Of a stretch of 64,000 bases of DNA, positions 8,455 to 17,546 are shown in pieces. Position 1 is the stretch's first letter; every line of letters starts with the position of its first letter. The stretch lies in assembly GCF_000621845.1 (NCBI RefSeq), contig NZ_JHXF01000010.1, positions 124,001-188,000 of the forward strand, read 5' to 3'. This stretch comes from Ruminococcus flavefaciens MA2007. Lineage in GTDB: Bacteria; Bacillota; Clostridia; Oscillospirales; Ruminococcaceae. Below the pieces are notes generated by a model. The model did not search any database. It saw only the letters and a program-made list of their open reading frames with translations, and was not told the origin of the DNA. The translations under genes were made by a program, and so were the position numbers.

Positions 8455-8483
8455 ATTATACCACGATATTTTATGTTTGTCAA
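8455..8483 (-). promoter_or_regulatory. tRNA operon promoter
   Basis: Consensus TTGACA and TATAAT 17 bases apart on the minus strand, about 45 bases before tRNA-Val. This is a perfect housekeeping promoter, as expected for stable RNA. Confidence 0.9.
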
Positions 8484-8555
8484 GCAATTTTTTGAAATTT
8501 TTCAAAAAAATTTTTGTAAACGATAAAAGCACGGTATATCGTTAAAATACAATGG

Positions 8556-9512
8556 TCAGATAATATAGAACCAGCTTTCATCAGGATCGACTTCTTCTTT
8601 CTGGATAGAGATCTGAGAGTCAAAGTAATATCTGAGCTCCTGATTCTTGATACTTACCTTTGCTCCCTCAGGGATAGAGCGTGTGATAAATGCGTTACCG
8701 CCTATTACAGCATTTTTTCCGACAACTGTCTCGCCGCCAAGTATAGAAGCTCCTGAGTAGATAGTGACATTGTCTTCGATTGTAGGGTGACGCTTTTTGT
8801 TGCGAAGTGACTGACCGCCTCTTGTTGAGAGCGCACCAAGTGTAACGCCCTGATATACCTTAACGTTGTCCCCTATTACTGTAGTTTCACCGATAACTAT
8901 GCCTGTTCCGTGGTCAATGAAAAAGTATTTTCCGATAGTAGCACCAGGGTGTATATCAATACCGGTTTTGCTGTGAGCGTGCTCTGTCATTACACGAGGG
9001 ATAAGTGGCACCCCAAGTAGAAACAGCTCGTGTGCCAGTCTGTTTACCAGTATAGCATATAATCCGGGATAAGAATAGATTATCTCATCCTTATTATATG
9101 CGGCAGGGTCACCGTCATATGCAGCCTGAACGTCAGTTTCGATATAGCTTCTTATTTTTGGTATCTTATCGAGAAATTCAAAGGTTATCCTTTCAGCGTT
9201 CTCGTTTATTTCGTTTTCACTGAGATTGACATATTTTTCATCATAGCGCAGTACAATAGAAATCTGACGTATAAGCTTAAAGATAACATCTTCAAGTATC
9301 ATAGAGATGTTATTGCGGACCGTGTAGACGCGATAGCTCTTATTTCGGAAATATCCCGGAAAAACAATTCTTCTCAGAGACTCGATTATATCAATGATAT
9401 TTTCGTTATCAGGGTGGTCAAATGTTTTGACCTCATCTATAGTTCTGTTATCCTGATAGTCAAGAAGTATCTTTTTTGACAGATTATTGATATTTTCTTC
9501 AAGCTTATGCAT
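8556..9512 (-). CDS. cysE: serine O-acetyltransferase, long form
   Basis: Acetylates serine with acetyl-CoA to give O-acetylserine for cysteine synthesis. The 318-residue cytosolic protein has an N-terminal helical part (1-165) and a C-terminal left-handed beta-helix. The helix shows hexapeptide repeats and the SAT motifs HSKTGIDIHPGATIG, FIDHGTGIVIGETT and GVTLGALS. This is the longer type found in many anaerobes rather than the roughly 230-residue B. subtilis form. The start at 9512 has GAGGT eight bases upstream; a GTG three codons earlier overlaps that site. It is transcribed alone from a consensus promoter. Confidence 0.9.
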   Translation of the reverse strand: MHKLEENINNLSKKILLDYQDNRTIDEVKTFDHPDNENIIDIIESLRRIVFPGYFRNKSYRVYTVRNNISMILEDVIFKLIRQISIVLRYDEKYVNLSENEINENAERITFEFLDKIPKIRSYIETDVQAAYDGDPAAYNKDEIIYSYPGLYAILVNRLAHELFLLGVPLIPRVMTEHAHSKTGIDIHPGATIGKYFFIDHGTGIVIGETTVIGDNVKVYQGVTLGALSTRGGQSLRNKKRHPTIEDNVTIYSGASILGGETVVGKNAVIGGNAFITRSIPEGAKVSIKNQELRYYFDSQISIQKEEVDPDESWFYII

Positions 9513-9570
9513 TCTTGCCACCTCACGCGAAAATTATATGTACTGTTATGCTATAAATATATCATATATA

Positions 9571-9599
9571 ATTATACAACAATTCACTTATATAGTCAA
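9571..9599 (-). promoter_or_regulatory. cysE promoter
   Basis: TTGACT and TATAAT 17 bases apart on the minus strand, about 60 bases before the start codon. It is arranged back to back with the ttcA-like promoter. Confidence 0.8.
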
Positions 9600-9622
9600 T
9601 AGGCATTATATGCGTATTTTAC

Positions 9623-9651
9623 TTGACTTTGTTCAGAATTAGCGTTATAGT
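9623..9651 (+). promoter_or_regulatory. promoter of the ttcA-like/EamA pair
   Basis: TTGACT and TATAGT separated by 17 bases, about 30 bases before the ATG at 9683. Confidence 0.75.
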
Positions 9652-9682
9652 ATTATATGAATAATACTAAGTGAGGGTTATC

Positions 9683-10552
9683 ATGAACAGCAGTATAGAC
9701 AACTCCATAACAGGAGAATTCAGCAAGAGCATATGGTCGAAATTCCGTAAAGGCATTGAGGAATACAGGCTTATCGAAAATAACGATAAAATAGCTGTAT
9801 GCATTTCAGGCGGCAAGGACTCCATGCTCATGGCTAAATGTATTCAGAGACTACAGAAATACGGCAATATTGACTTTGATGTCGAGTACATAGTTATGGA
9901 TCCCGGGTACGCCGACGAAAACAGGAAGAAAATCGAGGATAATGCTAAGCTTCTTGATATTCCGATAAAAATTATGAATACGAGGATATTTGAATCTACG
10001 GAGAAAGTTGAAAAGAATCCCTGCTTTCTGTGCGCAAGACTTCGCAGAGGCTGGCTTTATAAAACTGCTCAGGAGCTTGGCTGCAATAAAATAGCACTGG
10101 GACACCATTTTGACGATGTTATCGAAACTATTCTTATGGGAATGCTGTACGGCTCACAGGTGCAGACCATGATGCCAAAGCTTCACAGCGAGAATTATGA
10201 GGGAGTGCAGGTCATTCGTCCATTGTATCTTGTGAGAGAAAGTGATATTATCCGCTGGTGTGAATACAATGGGCTTGATTTTATACAGTGTGCCTGCCGT
10301 GTCGCTAAAAGCGAGGGCAGTTCAAAGCGTGCTGAGATAAAACAGCTTTTGCAGCAGCTTCGCATGACTAATCCTGCTGTTGATATGAATATTTTCCGCA
10401 GTGTAGAGAATGTCAATCTTCAGACGCTCATATCCTATCATCGCGGCAGCGAATATCATCATTTCCTTGATGATTTTGAAAAAGGATTCAGTATCAAGGG
10501 CACAAATAACTTTTCGGATAAAAAAGATGAAACGGAGCAGGAGCAATGCTGA
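9683..10552 (+). CDS. TtcA-family tRNA thiolation PP-loop protein
   Basis: A 289-residue PP-loop ATPase of the TtcA/TtuA group, which activate a tRNA base with ATP and insert sulfur using a [4Fe-4S] cluster. Visible are the PP-loop SGGKDSM near residue 42, CFLCARLRRGWLY near residue 114, GHHFDDVIETILMG and a second cysteine motif QCACRVAKSEGSSKR near 200. TtcA makes 2-thiocytidine at position 32. The second motif here is CAC, not the CxxC of E. coli TtcA, so the exact base is not certain. Start at 9683 follows GAGGG; an in-frame GTG at 9671 lies over that site. Overlaps the EamA gene by seven bases. Confidence 0.8.
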   Translation: MNSSIDNSITGEFSKSIWSKFRKGIEEYRLIENNDKIAVCISGGKDSMLMAKCIQRLQKYGNIDFDVEYIVMDPGYADENRKKIEDNAKLLDIPIKIMNTRIFESTEKVEKNPCFLCARLRRGWLYKTAQELGCNKIALGHHFDDVIETILMGMLYGSQVQTMMPKLHSENYEGVQVIRPLYLVRESDIIRWCEYNGLDFIQCACRVAKSEGSSKRAEIKQLLQQLRMTNPAVDMNIFRSVENVNLQTLISYHRGSEYHHFLDDFEKGFSIKGTNNFSDKKDETEQEQC

Positions 10553-11460
10553 AAAAATTACGCGGCAGTTTAATGCTTCTCACAGCGGCTTTCATATGGG
10601 GAACAGCTTTTGTGGCTCAAAGCAAGGGTATGGACTATGTTGCTCCCTTTACTTATAATGCTGTACGTACACTTATTGGCGGAGTTGTCCTTATCCCGAT
10701 GGTTTTCTTATTCGGACAAAAAAGCCGCAGAAAAGTTTCGGAAAATAATAATAAAATAAGCTTTATTGGCGGAATTATCTGCGGACTGGTGCTTTTTGCT
10801 GCAAGTTCATTTCAGCAGTTGGGTATAAGTCTTACATCTGCGGGGAAGGCTGGCTTTATTACTGCACTTTATGTTGTTATTGTTCCCGTAATCAGCATAA
10901 TATTTGGGCAAAAATCAAACCTCAAGATGTGGATTTGCGCTTTTACTGCGATCATCGGATTCTATCTCTTGTGTATAAAAGAGGGCTTCAGACTTTCCAA
11001 AGGCGATTTATATGTTCTTATTTGCGCAGTATTTTATTCAGTTCACATCATAGTTATTGATCATTTCAATTCAAAGGGCGCTGAGCCTGTAAAAATGTCC
11101 TGTGTGCAGTTTTTTACCGCAGGAAGCATTATGATGATATGTATGTTTATTTTTGAGTCCCCTGCCCTGTCGGCTGTTTGGGCTGCAAAGTATACCATAT
11201 TATATGCAGGAGTAATGTCCTGTGGAGTTGCTTATACATTGCAGATTATCGGACAAAAATACACTGAATCTACTGCCGCTGCGCTTATAATGAGCCTTGA
11301 ATCAGTATTTGCTGCACTTGCTGGCTGGATAATTCTAAGTGAACATATGAGCATGAAGGAATTTGCAGGCTGTATTTTAGTATTTGCAGCTGTTGTTTTT
11401 TCACAGCTCGATATAAGCTTCAAAAACAGAATACACATCAAAGAAAAGGGCAATACATGA
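10546..11460 (+). CDS. EamA/DMT-superfamily transporter
   Basis: A 304-residue integral membrane protein with ten predicted helices in two EamA repeats. The family pattern FIWGTAFVAQ sits in helix 1 and repeat-two features include AALIMSLESVFAALAGW. Members export amino acids, metabolites or drugs; the substrate cannot be told. Its start overlaps the ttcA-like stop, indicating coupled translation. The stop codon lies in the loop of a strong terminator hairpin. Confidence 0.85.
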   Translation: MLKKLRGSLMLLTAAFIWGTAFVAQSKGMDYVAPFTYNAVRTLIGGVVLIPMVFLFGQKSRRKVSENNNKISFIGGIICGLVLFAASSFQQLGISLTSAGKAGFITALYVVIVPVISIIFGQKSNLKMWICAFTAIIGFYLLCIKEGFRLSKGDLYVLICAVFYSVHIIVIDHFNSKGAEPVKMSCVQFFTAGSIMMICMFIFESPALSAVWAAKYTILYAGVMSCGVAYTLQIIGQKYTESTAAALIMSLESVFAALAGWIILSEHMSMKEFAGCILVFAAVVFSQLDISFKNRIHIKEKGNT

Positions 11461-11475
11461 GTATTGCCCTTTTAT
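11445..11475. terminator. bidirectional terminator
   Basis: Inverted repeat AAAGGGCAATAC/GTATTGCCCTTT with the EamA stop codon in its loop and A/T runs on both sides. It serves the EamA gene on plus and the ClpA/C-type gene on minus. Confidence 0.85.
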
Positions 11476-13808
11476 ACTGTTATATTTTTAGTTATGAGCA
11501 CATTGTCGTTCTCAATGTCAAGTTTTATGCTGTCTCCTTTTGTGATTTCGGAACTTATTATCATATTTGCTAGCCTGTTCTCGAACATTTCAACAGCCTT
11601 TCGCTTTATTTGACGTGCTCCGTATTGATATGTGCCGTTTACTGAAGCTAATGATTCAATAACCCTATCCGTAAATTCAATATTGATCCCGATTGAATCT
11701 GAGCGCTTTTTCAGGTCTTCAAGAGCTTGTCGGCTTATTTTTAACAGGTCATTTTTTTCAAACGGTCCAAAAACGACAATTTCATCTATTCGGTTAAGAA
11801 ATTCAGCTGAGAAATAGTTTTTTACAGCTTCAATAGCTCTGTTTTCAAGGCTTTCATGACTGTTTTCGGTAAAACCAAGCGATGATCTCATTATCATATC
11901 CTCTGCGCCTATATTTGAAGTCATTATTATTATGCAGTTTCTGAAGCTTATTTTTCTCATAAGTGAATCAGTCAGCATACCGTAATCAAGAATCTGGAGC
12001 AGGATATTCAGTACCTCTTTCTCGGCTTTCTCAATTTCATCGAATAGTATCAATGAATATGGATTTCTTCTAACCTTTTCGCAAAGATTATTATCGTTGT
12101 TGTCGTAGCCTGCATAGCCGGGAGGTGCGCCAATAAGCTTTGCAACTGAATGTTTTTCCATGTATTCCGACATATCGACTCGTATCAGATTATTTTCACT
12201 GTCAAAAAGGCATTCTGCGACAGCCTTGGAAAGTTCTGTCTTGCCTACTCCTGTAGGACCTGCGAACAAAAGCGAAGCAATTGGTCTGTTTGTATCACGA
12301 AGCCCTACCTTAGCTCGATATATAGCGTTTGTGACTTTTTCGACGGCGTGTTCATGTCCTATTATGCGCCTTGAAATAACAAATTTCAGTCTGCTGAGCT
12401 TTTCTGATTCGTGTGAGGATATTTTGCTTGTTGGTATGCCTGTTTTAAGAGAAATTACAGTGTTCAGGTCGTCTTCCGTTACACAGCAGTTTTTAGGTGC
12501 TTCGATGACTTTGTTGAGCCTTGACAGTTTTACTCCTTCCATATCAATGAGTTCAGTATCTTTTTTCAGCTTCTGGCAGCTGTTTTTTATCTTTGCCCAT
12601 GCGCAGGCTTCGTCAAGTATGTCGATAGCCTTATCAGGCAGAAATCGGTCAGTTATATAGCGTTTTGAAAGCTCCACTGAAAGTCGGATAATATCGTCGT
12701 TTATTTTTATATCATGGAATGATTCGTAGTTTTTTCGCAGTCCCTTTATTATCTCGATACAGCTGTGATTATCGGGCTCGTTTACCTTTACGGGCTGAAA
12801 ACGGCGCTCTAAGGCAGCGTCCTTTTCTATTGTTTTTCTGTATTCGTCAAATGTTGTAGCTCCTATAAGCTGGAGCTGTCCCCTTGCGAGCTGAGGCTTC
12901 ATTATATTTGCCGCGTCAATTGCTCCTTCCGCAGCTCCTGCGCCGACAATAGTGTGTATCTCGTCTATGAAAAGAATGATATTCTTTGCTTCTGCGGCTT
13001 CTTCTATGCAGGATTTAACCCTTTCCTCGAAGTCTCCGCGGTATTTGGCTCCCGAAAGCATGGAAGTAAGGTCGAGTGAGAAAATATACTTGTTTTTCAG
13101 ATTATCAGGGACGAGATTTCGTATGAACATAGCGGCAACTCCCTCGACTATAGCTGTCTTACCGACGCCTGCTTCTCCTATCAGACAGGGATTGTTCTTT
13201 GTTCTGCGTGAAAGGATCTGTAAAACCCGTTCTATTTCTCTTTTTCGTCCGATAAGAGGATCATTTTGATTGATAACTGAAATGTCCGTGATATTCTTTC
13301 CGAATCTGAAAAGATTCGGATACTGCGAGGGCTTGGGTTTTAACGATTCGTAGAGCTTTATATTCATTTCTTCATCGGTAATGCTTCTGAGTCTTTCACA
13401 TAAATATGGTATATCAGCATCTGCACGTTTCAGCACTGTACAGGCACTGCATGATGATTCTTTTATTATAGCTGCAAGAATATGCTCGGGAGAGGCTTTT
13501 TTTACTCCTGTATTTATTGCGGCTGAATAGGCTGTTTCGAGAATATGTTTAGTTGCTGTTGTAAAAAAGCGCTGATTCAGTATTGACGGTGTCCCCCTTC
13601 CTACCATATTAATTATCTCTTTTTCTGCAAGGTCATAGGATATGCCGCTTTCAATAAGCATTTTGGCAGCATCTGAGATTTCGTCGTCAAGCATAGAAAG
13701 CAGGATATGCTCGCTGCCTACATACGTATGTCCGAGCTCAGAGGCGTGGTCAATTGCTCCTTCTATCATTTGTATTGCTTTACGTGTGAATTTTTCGTTG
13801 TTTATCAT
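11472..13808 (-). CDS. Clp protease ATP-binding subunit, ClpA/ClpC type
   Basis: A 778-residue Hsp100 unfoldase expected to feed substrates to ClpP. It has an N-terminal double Clp-N repeat (1-150), AAA-1 with GEAGVGKTAIVEG and ILFIDEIHTIVGAG, and AAA-2 with [26 protein letters not shown] and the pore motif GAPPGYAGYD. The LGF of SSLGFTENS (about residue 615) is the likely ClpP-docking loop. The linker between the AAA domains is only about 45 residues, lacking the coiled-coil M domain of classical ClpC, so it is ClpA-like in shape. It stands alone, 2 kb from clpXP. No McsA/CtsR neighbour is present. Confidence 0.88.
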   Translation of the reverse strand: MINNEKFTRKAIQMIEGAIDHASELGHTYVGSEHILLSMLDDEISDAAKMLIESGISYDLAEKEIINMVGRGTPSILNQRFFTTATKHILETAYSAAINTGVKKASPEHILAAIIKESSCSACTVLKRADADIPYLCERLRSITDEEMNIKLYESLKPKPSQYPNLFRFGKNITDISVINQNDPLIGRKREIERVLQILSRRTKNNPCLIGEAGVGKTAIVEGVAAMFIRNLVPDNLKNKYIFSLDLTSMLSGAKYRGDFEERVKSCIEEAAEAKNIILFIDEIHTIVGAGAAEGAIDAANIMKPQLARGQLQLIGATTFDEYRKTIEKDAALERRFQPVKVNEPDNHSCIEIIKGLRKNYESFHDIKINDDIIRLSVELSKRYITDRFLPDKAIDILDEACAWAKIKNSCQKLKKDTELIDMEGVKLSRLNKVIEAPKNCCVTEDDLNTVISLKTGIPTSKISSHESEKLSRLKFVISRRIIGHEHAVEKVTNAIYRAKVGLRDTNRPIASLLFAGPTGVGKTELSKAVAECLFDSENNLIRVDMSEYMEKHSVAKLIGAPPGYAGYDNNDNNLCEKVRRNPYSLILFDEIEKAEKEVLNILLQILDYGMLTDSLMRKISFRNCIIIMTSNIGAEDMIMRSSLGFTENSHESLENRAIEAVKNYFSAEFLNRIDEIVVFGPFEKNDLLKISRQALEDLKKRSDSIGINIEFTDRVIESLASVNGTYQYGARQIKRKAVEMFENRLANMIISSEITKGDSIKLDIENDNVLITKNITV

Positions 13809-13978
13809 AGCTTGCTCCTTTTATATTGTTCTACATATATTATGCCACTATATCTGTGCGATAACTGTCGAAACAGCGATTGCAATAAAATCTGTAACAC
13901 TTTTTTTGCTATGGCATAATATGTACTATAAAGCGAACAGAAAACGCTTTAAATACATTATTCAAGGAGCTTTTAATT

Positions 13979-14125
13979 ATGTGTAATTCATGCTTTGGCG
14001 GAAACAATTGCTGGTGTATCATTCTCTTAGTACTTCTCGTTATCATTCTCTTTTCGGGCTGTGGTAACAATGGCTGCGGCTGCGGTGACTGCGGCAACAA
14101 TAACGGCTGTGGCTGCGGCTGTTAA
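13979..14125 (+). CDS. 48-residue Cys/Gly-rich small membrane protein
   Basis: A small gene with AAGGAG eight bases before its ATG. The product begins MCNSCFGGNNCWC, continues with a single hydrophobic helix (about residues 14-25, only I, L, V, F), and ends in a Gly/Asn/Cys tail with GCGCGDCG and a final GCGCGC. It has eleven cysteines in 48 residues. I do not recognise a family. The tail could bind metal or form a cross-linked surface layer, but that is speculation. A terminator follows immediately, so it is a complete one-gene transcript. The opposite strand also has an open frame, which lacks a ribosome site. Confidence 0.7.
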   Translation: MCNSCFGGNNCWCIILLVLLVIILFSGCGNNGCGCGDCGNNNGCGCGC

Positions 14126-14133
14126 GAAAAAGA

Positions 14134-14159
14134 AAAGGGGCTGCATTTGCAGTCCCTTT
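14134..14159. terminator. bidirectional terminator
   Basis: Eleven-base stem AAAGGGGCTGC/GCAGTCCCTTT (one G-T pair) with loop ATTT, between the small Cys-rich gene on plus and clpX on minus. Confidence 0.8.
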
Positions 14160-14162
14160 CGT

Positions 14163-15449
14163 TTATTCAGCTTTTAAAAGCTTGTTTCTTCTGTTTATAA
14201 GCAGCGGCTGTGTTTCATTGATAACGCAGTCTGCTGTTACAGTTACCTTAGCTATGCTGCCGTCAGACGGAACGGTAAACATAGTTTTCATAAGGATAGA
14301 CTCAAGAATGGAGCGGAGTCCTCTTGCGCCTGTTTTCTGAGCTATAGCTTTCTTAGCTATCTCGGTAAGAGCTTCATCGTCTATTTCAAGCTCAATGTCA
14401 TCGTATCTGAAAAGCTTCTTGTACTGCTTGATAAGAGCGTTCTTTGGCTCGGTAAGTATTCTTACCAGTGAAGCTTCATCAAGCTCCTCAAGAACGGATA
14501 TAACAGGAAGTCTGCCTACAAACTCAGGTACCATACCGAATTTTACAAGGTCCTTTGGAACGACCTTCTTGAAGATATTTTCAGTCTCGATGTTATGAGT
14601 ATTGATATCTCCGCCGAAGCCGATAGGAGCCTTTCCGATACGCTTCTGAATCTGCTTTTCAAGTCCGTCAAAGGCGCCGCCGCAGATAAACAGGATATTC
14701 TTTGTGTTTATCTGGATAACCTCCTGATTAGGGTGCTTTCTACCGCCCTGAGGAGGTACGTTTGAAACAGTACCCTCGATTATTTTGAGGAGAGCCTGCT
14801 GAACGCCTTCACCGCTTACATCACGGGTAAGTGATGTGTTCTCGGATTTTCTTGCGATCTTGTCTATCTCATCAATGTAGATGATTCCGCGCTCTGCTGA
14901 TTTTATATCAAAGTCAGCTGCCTGAATAAGTCTGAGCAGAACGTTCTCAACGTCATCGCCGACGTATCCTGCTTCCGTTATAGTAGTTGCGTCAGCTATA
15001 GCGAAAGGAACGTTCAGAAGCTTTGCAAGAGTCTGAGCAAGGAAGGTCTTACCAACACCTGTAGGTCCGAGAAGAAGAACGTTGCTCTTCTGGAGCTCAA
15101 CTCCATCTTTATCGGAAAAATCCTTGGTGTTCTCCTGACTCATTATACGCTTATAATGATTATAAACTGCGACAGAAAGCGATATTTTTGCATCGTCCTG
15201 TCCAATTACATACTCATCGAGAAAAGCCTTTATCTCCGTAGGCTTCATGAGTTTCATTGAAGAAACATCATTTTCTGTATCTGCTTTCGATGCTTTTCTA
15301 TGCGCTTTAGCTACTCCAGAGCCATAGAGCATTTCGTAGCAGTAAGTTACGCATTCATCACAAATATTAGATGAACCTGCTGAGAACATACTGCGAACTC
15401 TGTTTTCCCCTTTGCCGCAAAAGCTGCACGATTTAAACGTTTCAGCCAT
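14163..15449 (-). CDS. clpX: ClpX unfoldase
   Basis: ATP-dependent substrate-recognition subunit of ClpXP (428 residues). The N-terminal zinc-binding domain shows CSFCGK and ICDECV; the AAA domain has [15 protein letters not shown], the pore loop [10 protein letters not shown] and Walker [17 protein letters not shown] near residue 275 is the IGF loop that docks to ClpP. Full length. It lies 10 bases after clpP in a tig-clpP-clpX order, standard in Firmicutes. Confidence 0.97.
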   Translation of the reverse strand: MAETFKSCSFCGKGENRVRSMFSAGSSNICDECVTYCYEMLYGSGVAKAHRKASKADTENDVSSMKLMKPTEIKAFLDEYVIGQDDAKISLSVAVYNHYKRIMSQENTKDFSDKDGVELQKSNVLLLGPTGVGKTFLAQTLAKLLNVPFAIADATTITEAGYVGDDVENVLLRLIQAADFDIKSAERGIIYIDEIDKIARKSENTSLTRDVSGEGVQQALLKIIEGTVSNVPPQGGRKHPNQEVIQINTKNILFICGGAFDGLEKQIQKRIGKAPIGFGGDINTHNIETENIFKKVVPKDLVKFGMVPEFVGRLPVISVLEELDEASLVRILTEPKNALIKQYKKLFRYDDIELEIDDEALTEIAKKAIAQKTGARGLRSILESILMKTMFTVPSDGSIAKVTVTADCVINETQPLLINRRNKLLKAE

Positions 15450-15459
15450 TTAATAACCC

Positions 15460-16050
15460 CTACCTTTTTGTGATGACCTTATCAATAAGTCCGAATTCAA
15501 GAGCCTCCTGGGCTGTCATATAATTATCTCTCTCGCAAGCGGCATGTATTTCTTCCACGCTCTTGCCTGTATTAGCTGCGATTATTTCTTCGAGTCTGTC
15601 TCTTGTACGCTCAAGATTCTTAGCGTGTATCATGATATCGGTCTGCTGACCGCCAAGTCCGCCGCCTATAAGAGGCTGGTGTATCATGATCTCGCTGTTT
15701 GGAAGAGCTATTCTCTTGCCCTTTGCTCCTGATGAAAGCAGAAATGCTCCCATTGAAGCTGCCATACCGATACATATCGTTGAAACATCGCATTTAATGT
15801 AATTCATAGTGTCATAAATAGCCATTCCCGCAGTTACAGAACCTCCGGGGCTGTTTATATAAAGTGAAATGTCCTTTTCTGAATCCTGGCTTTCAAGATA
15901 AAGAAGCTGAGCAACAACAACACTTGCTGTAGCATCGTTGACCTGATCAGAAAGCATTATGATTCTGTCATTGAGCAGACGGGAATAGATATCATAGGAT
16001 CTTTCGCCTCTGCTTGTCTGTTCTACGACATAAGGTACCAGTACGCTCAT
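15460..16050 (-). CDS. clpP: ClpP protease subunit
   Basis: Serine peptidase that forms the tetradecameric barrel used by ClpX and ClpA/C. The 196-residue protein has the serine in [19 protein letters not shown] and the histidine in MIHQPLIGG, with the aspartate further on in [15 protein letters not shown]. Start ATG 16050 follows AAAGGGCG; the upstream extension to 16104 runs back through the tig-clpP hairpin and is rejected. The gene is complete and separated from tig by a terminator-like hairpin. Confidence 0.96.
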   Translation of the reverse strand: MSVLVPYVVEQTSRGERSYDIYSRLLNDRIIMLSDQVNDATASVVVAQLLYLESQDSEKDISLYINSPGGSVTAGMAIYDTMNYIKCDVSTICIGMAASMGAFLLSSGAKGKRIALPNSEIMIHQPLIGGGLGGQQTDIMIHAKNLERTRDRLEEIIAANTGKSVEEIHAACERDNYMTAQEALEFGLIDKVITKR

Positions 16051-16067
16051 TTTTATCGCCCTTTCTT

Positions 16068-16103
16068 TAAAAACAGTTGTCCCACATAAGCTGCGGGACA
16101 ACA
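16068..16103 (-). terminator. intercistronic hairpin between tig and clpP
   Basis: On the minus strand, GTTGTCCC and GGGACAAC pair around an 11-base loop and are followed by CTGTTTTT, with the clpP ribosome site just downstream. It looks like a partial terminator that would make clpXP less abundant than trigger factor on a shared transcript, or it separates two units. Confidence 0.6.
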
Positions 16104-16152
16104 TGATATTTTTTATGATTGATTGTCGAAAAAGCTGTTATTCAGCCATTTC

Positions 16153-17445
16153 TTATGCAACAGAATTGTCTACTACAGCGTTTTCCTTAACGAGCTCGAT
16201 AGCCTTCTGAACTCTGAGGTCAGTGATATAATCCTCAACAGGGATAAACTTCTTAACTGTTTCAACATCAATGTTATTAGCAGCTGCGATCTCGCCAAGG
16301 CTGTTGTTGAGATCTTCGTCAGAGATCTGGATATTCTCGAGGTCTGCGATCTTCTCAAGAGCGAGTCTGAGCTTAACTTCGTTTACAGCTCTGTCTCTGT
16401 ATGTCTCTCTGAATGAATCCATATCCATACCTGTGTACTGGAAGTAGAGCTTGATGTCCATGCCCTGCTGCTGGAGCTGCTGCTCGAATGATCTCATAAG
16501 AGAATCGATTCTCTGCTCATACATACAATTCGGGATAGGAGCGTCAACCTTGCTGATAAGAGCTTCCATAACAGCGTTCTCAAAGCCTGACTCAGCCTGC
16601 TGTGCAGCAGCCTCTTCGAGCTTTGTCTTGATGTCTTCCTTGTATTCTGCAACAGTCTCGAACTCTGTAGCGTCCTTAACGAGGTCATCGTTGATCTCAG
16701 GGAGCTCTTCGTAGCTGATAGACTTGAGTTTGCACTTGAATGTAGCGTCCTTGCCTGCGTAATCTGTCATCTGGTAGTCCTCAGGGAACTTAACGTTTAC
16801 GTCGAACTCGTCGCCGATGTTGTGACCAACGATCTGATCCTCAAAGCCTGGAATGAACTGACCGCTGCCGAGACGAAGAGGATGATCCTCGCCCTTGCCG
16901 CCTTCAAATGCCTCGTCACCGAAGAAGCCCTCGAAGTCGATGATAACTTCATCGTCCATCTGAGCTGCTCTGTCTTCAACAGAAACGATACGAGCGTTCT
17001 TCTTCCTGATGATATCGATCTGCTTGTCAATATCTTCATCAGTGATCTCCTTAACTTCCTTAGCAGCCTTGATGCCCTTGTAATCAGAGATCTCAATCTC
17101 CGGCTTTGTAACGCAGATAGCCTTGAGCTCTACGCCCTGCTCCTTATCGATAGAAGTAACTTCAACGTTAGGTCTGTCAACGAGAACAAGTCCTGTCTCC
17201 TTAACAGCTGCGTCTATTTCAGGTCCGAGGAGTGAGTTGATAGCGCCCTCATAGAAAGCACCCTCGCCGAACTCTCTCTCAGCAAGCTTTCTTGAAACCT
17301 TGCCCTTTCTGAAGCCTTTGATCTGGATATTTTTCTTCTGACGCTGATATTCTTTTTCAACAGCAGCCTCAAAAGCGTCTGCGTCAATTGAAATTACTAA
17401 CTCGGTAGTATTTACATCTGTCTTGTTTGATGATTTTAAACTCAT
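16153..17445 (-). CDS. tig: trigger factor
   Basis: Ribosome-bound chaperone and prolyl isomerase (430 residues). It has an N-terminal ribosome-binding domain with the signature IKGFRKGKVSRKLAEREFG near residues 42-60 (equivalent to GFRxGKxP), a central FKBP-type domain (DDEVIIDFEGFFGDEAFEGG and GSGQFIPGFEDQIVG), and a helical C-terminal arm. Full length. First gene before clpP and clpX. Confidence 0.96.
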   Translation of the reverse strand: MSLKSSNKTDVNTTELVISIDADAFEAAVEKEYQRQKKNIQIKGFRKGKVSRKLAEREFGEGAFYEGAINSLLGPEIDAAVKETGLVLVDRPNVEVTSIDKEQGVELKAICVTKPEIEISDYKGIKAAKEVKEITDEDIDKQIDIIRKKNARIVSVEDRAAQMDDEVIIDFEGFFGDEAFEGGKGEDHPLRLGSGQFIPGFEDQIVGHNIGDEFDVNVKFPEDYQMTDYAGKDATFKCKLKSISYEELPEINDDLVKDATEFETVAEYKEDIKTKLEEAAAQQAESGFENAVMEALISKVDAPIPNCMYEQRIDSLMRSFEQQLQQQGMDIKLYFQYTGMDMDSFRETYRDRAVNEVKLRLALEKIADLENIQISDEDLNNSLGEIAAANNIDVETVKKFIPVEDYITDLRVQKAIELVKENAVVDNSVA

Positions 17446-17485
17446 ATTGATACGTCCTCCAATATTTATATAACATACTTGGTAT

Positions 17486-17491
17486 ATTATA
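17486..17491 (-). promoter_or_regulatory. tig promoter -10 element
   Basis: An extended -10 (TGGTATAAT on minus) about 40 bases before tig. The -35 at 17-base spacing is poor (TAGAAA), as can happen with extended -10 promoters. No clear CIRCE or CtsR operator is seen. Confidence 0.55.
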
Positions 17492-17546
17492 CCACATTTC
17501 CAAAAATTTTTCTACTGATTTCCAACACTTCTGCATTATGCACAAT

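Noticed and set aside
13909-14100. Minus-strand frame opposite the Cys-rich small gene
   Set aside because: No ribosome site, and its Pro/Gln repeats arise from the complement of the GGC/TGC codons.
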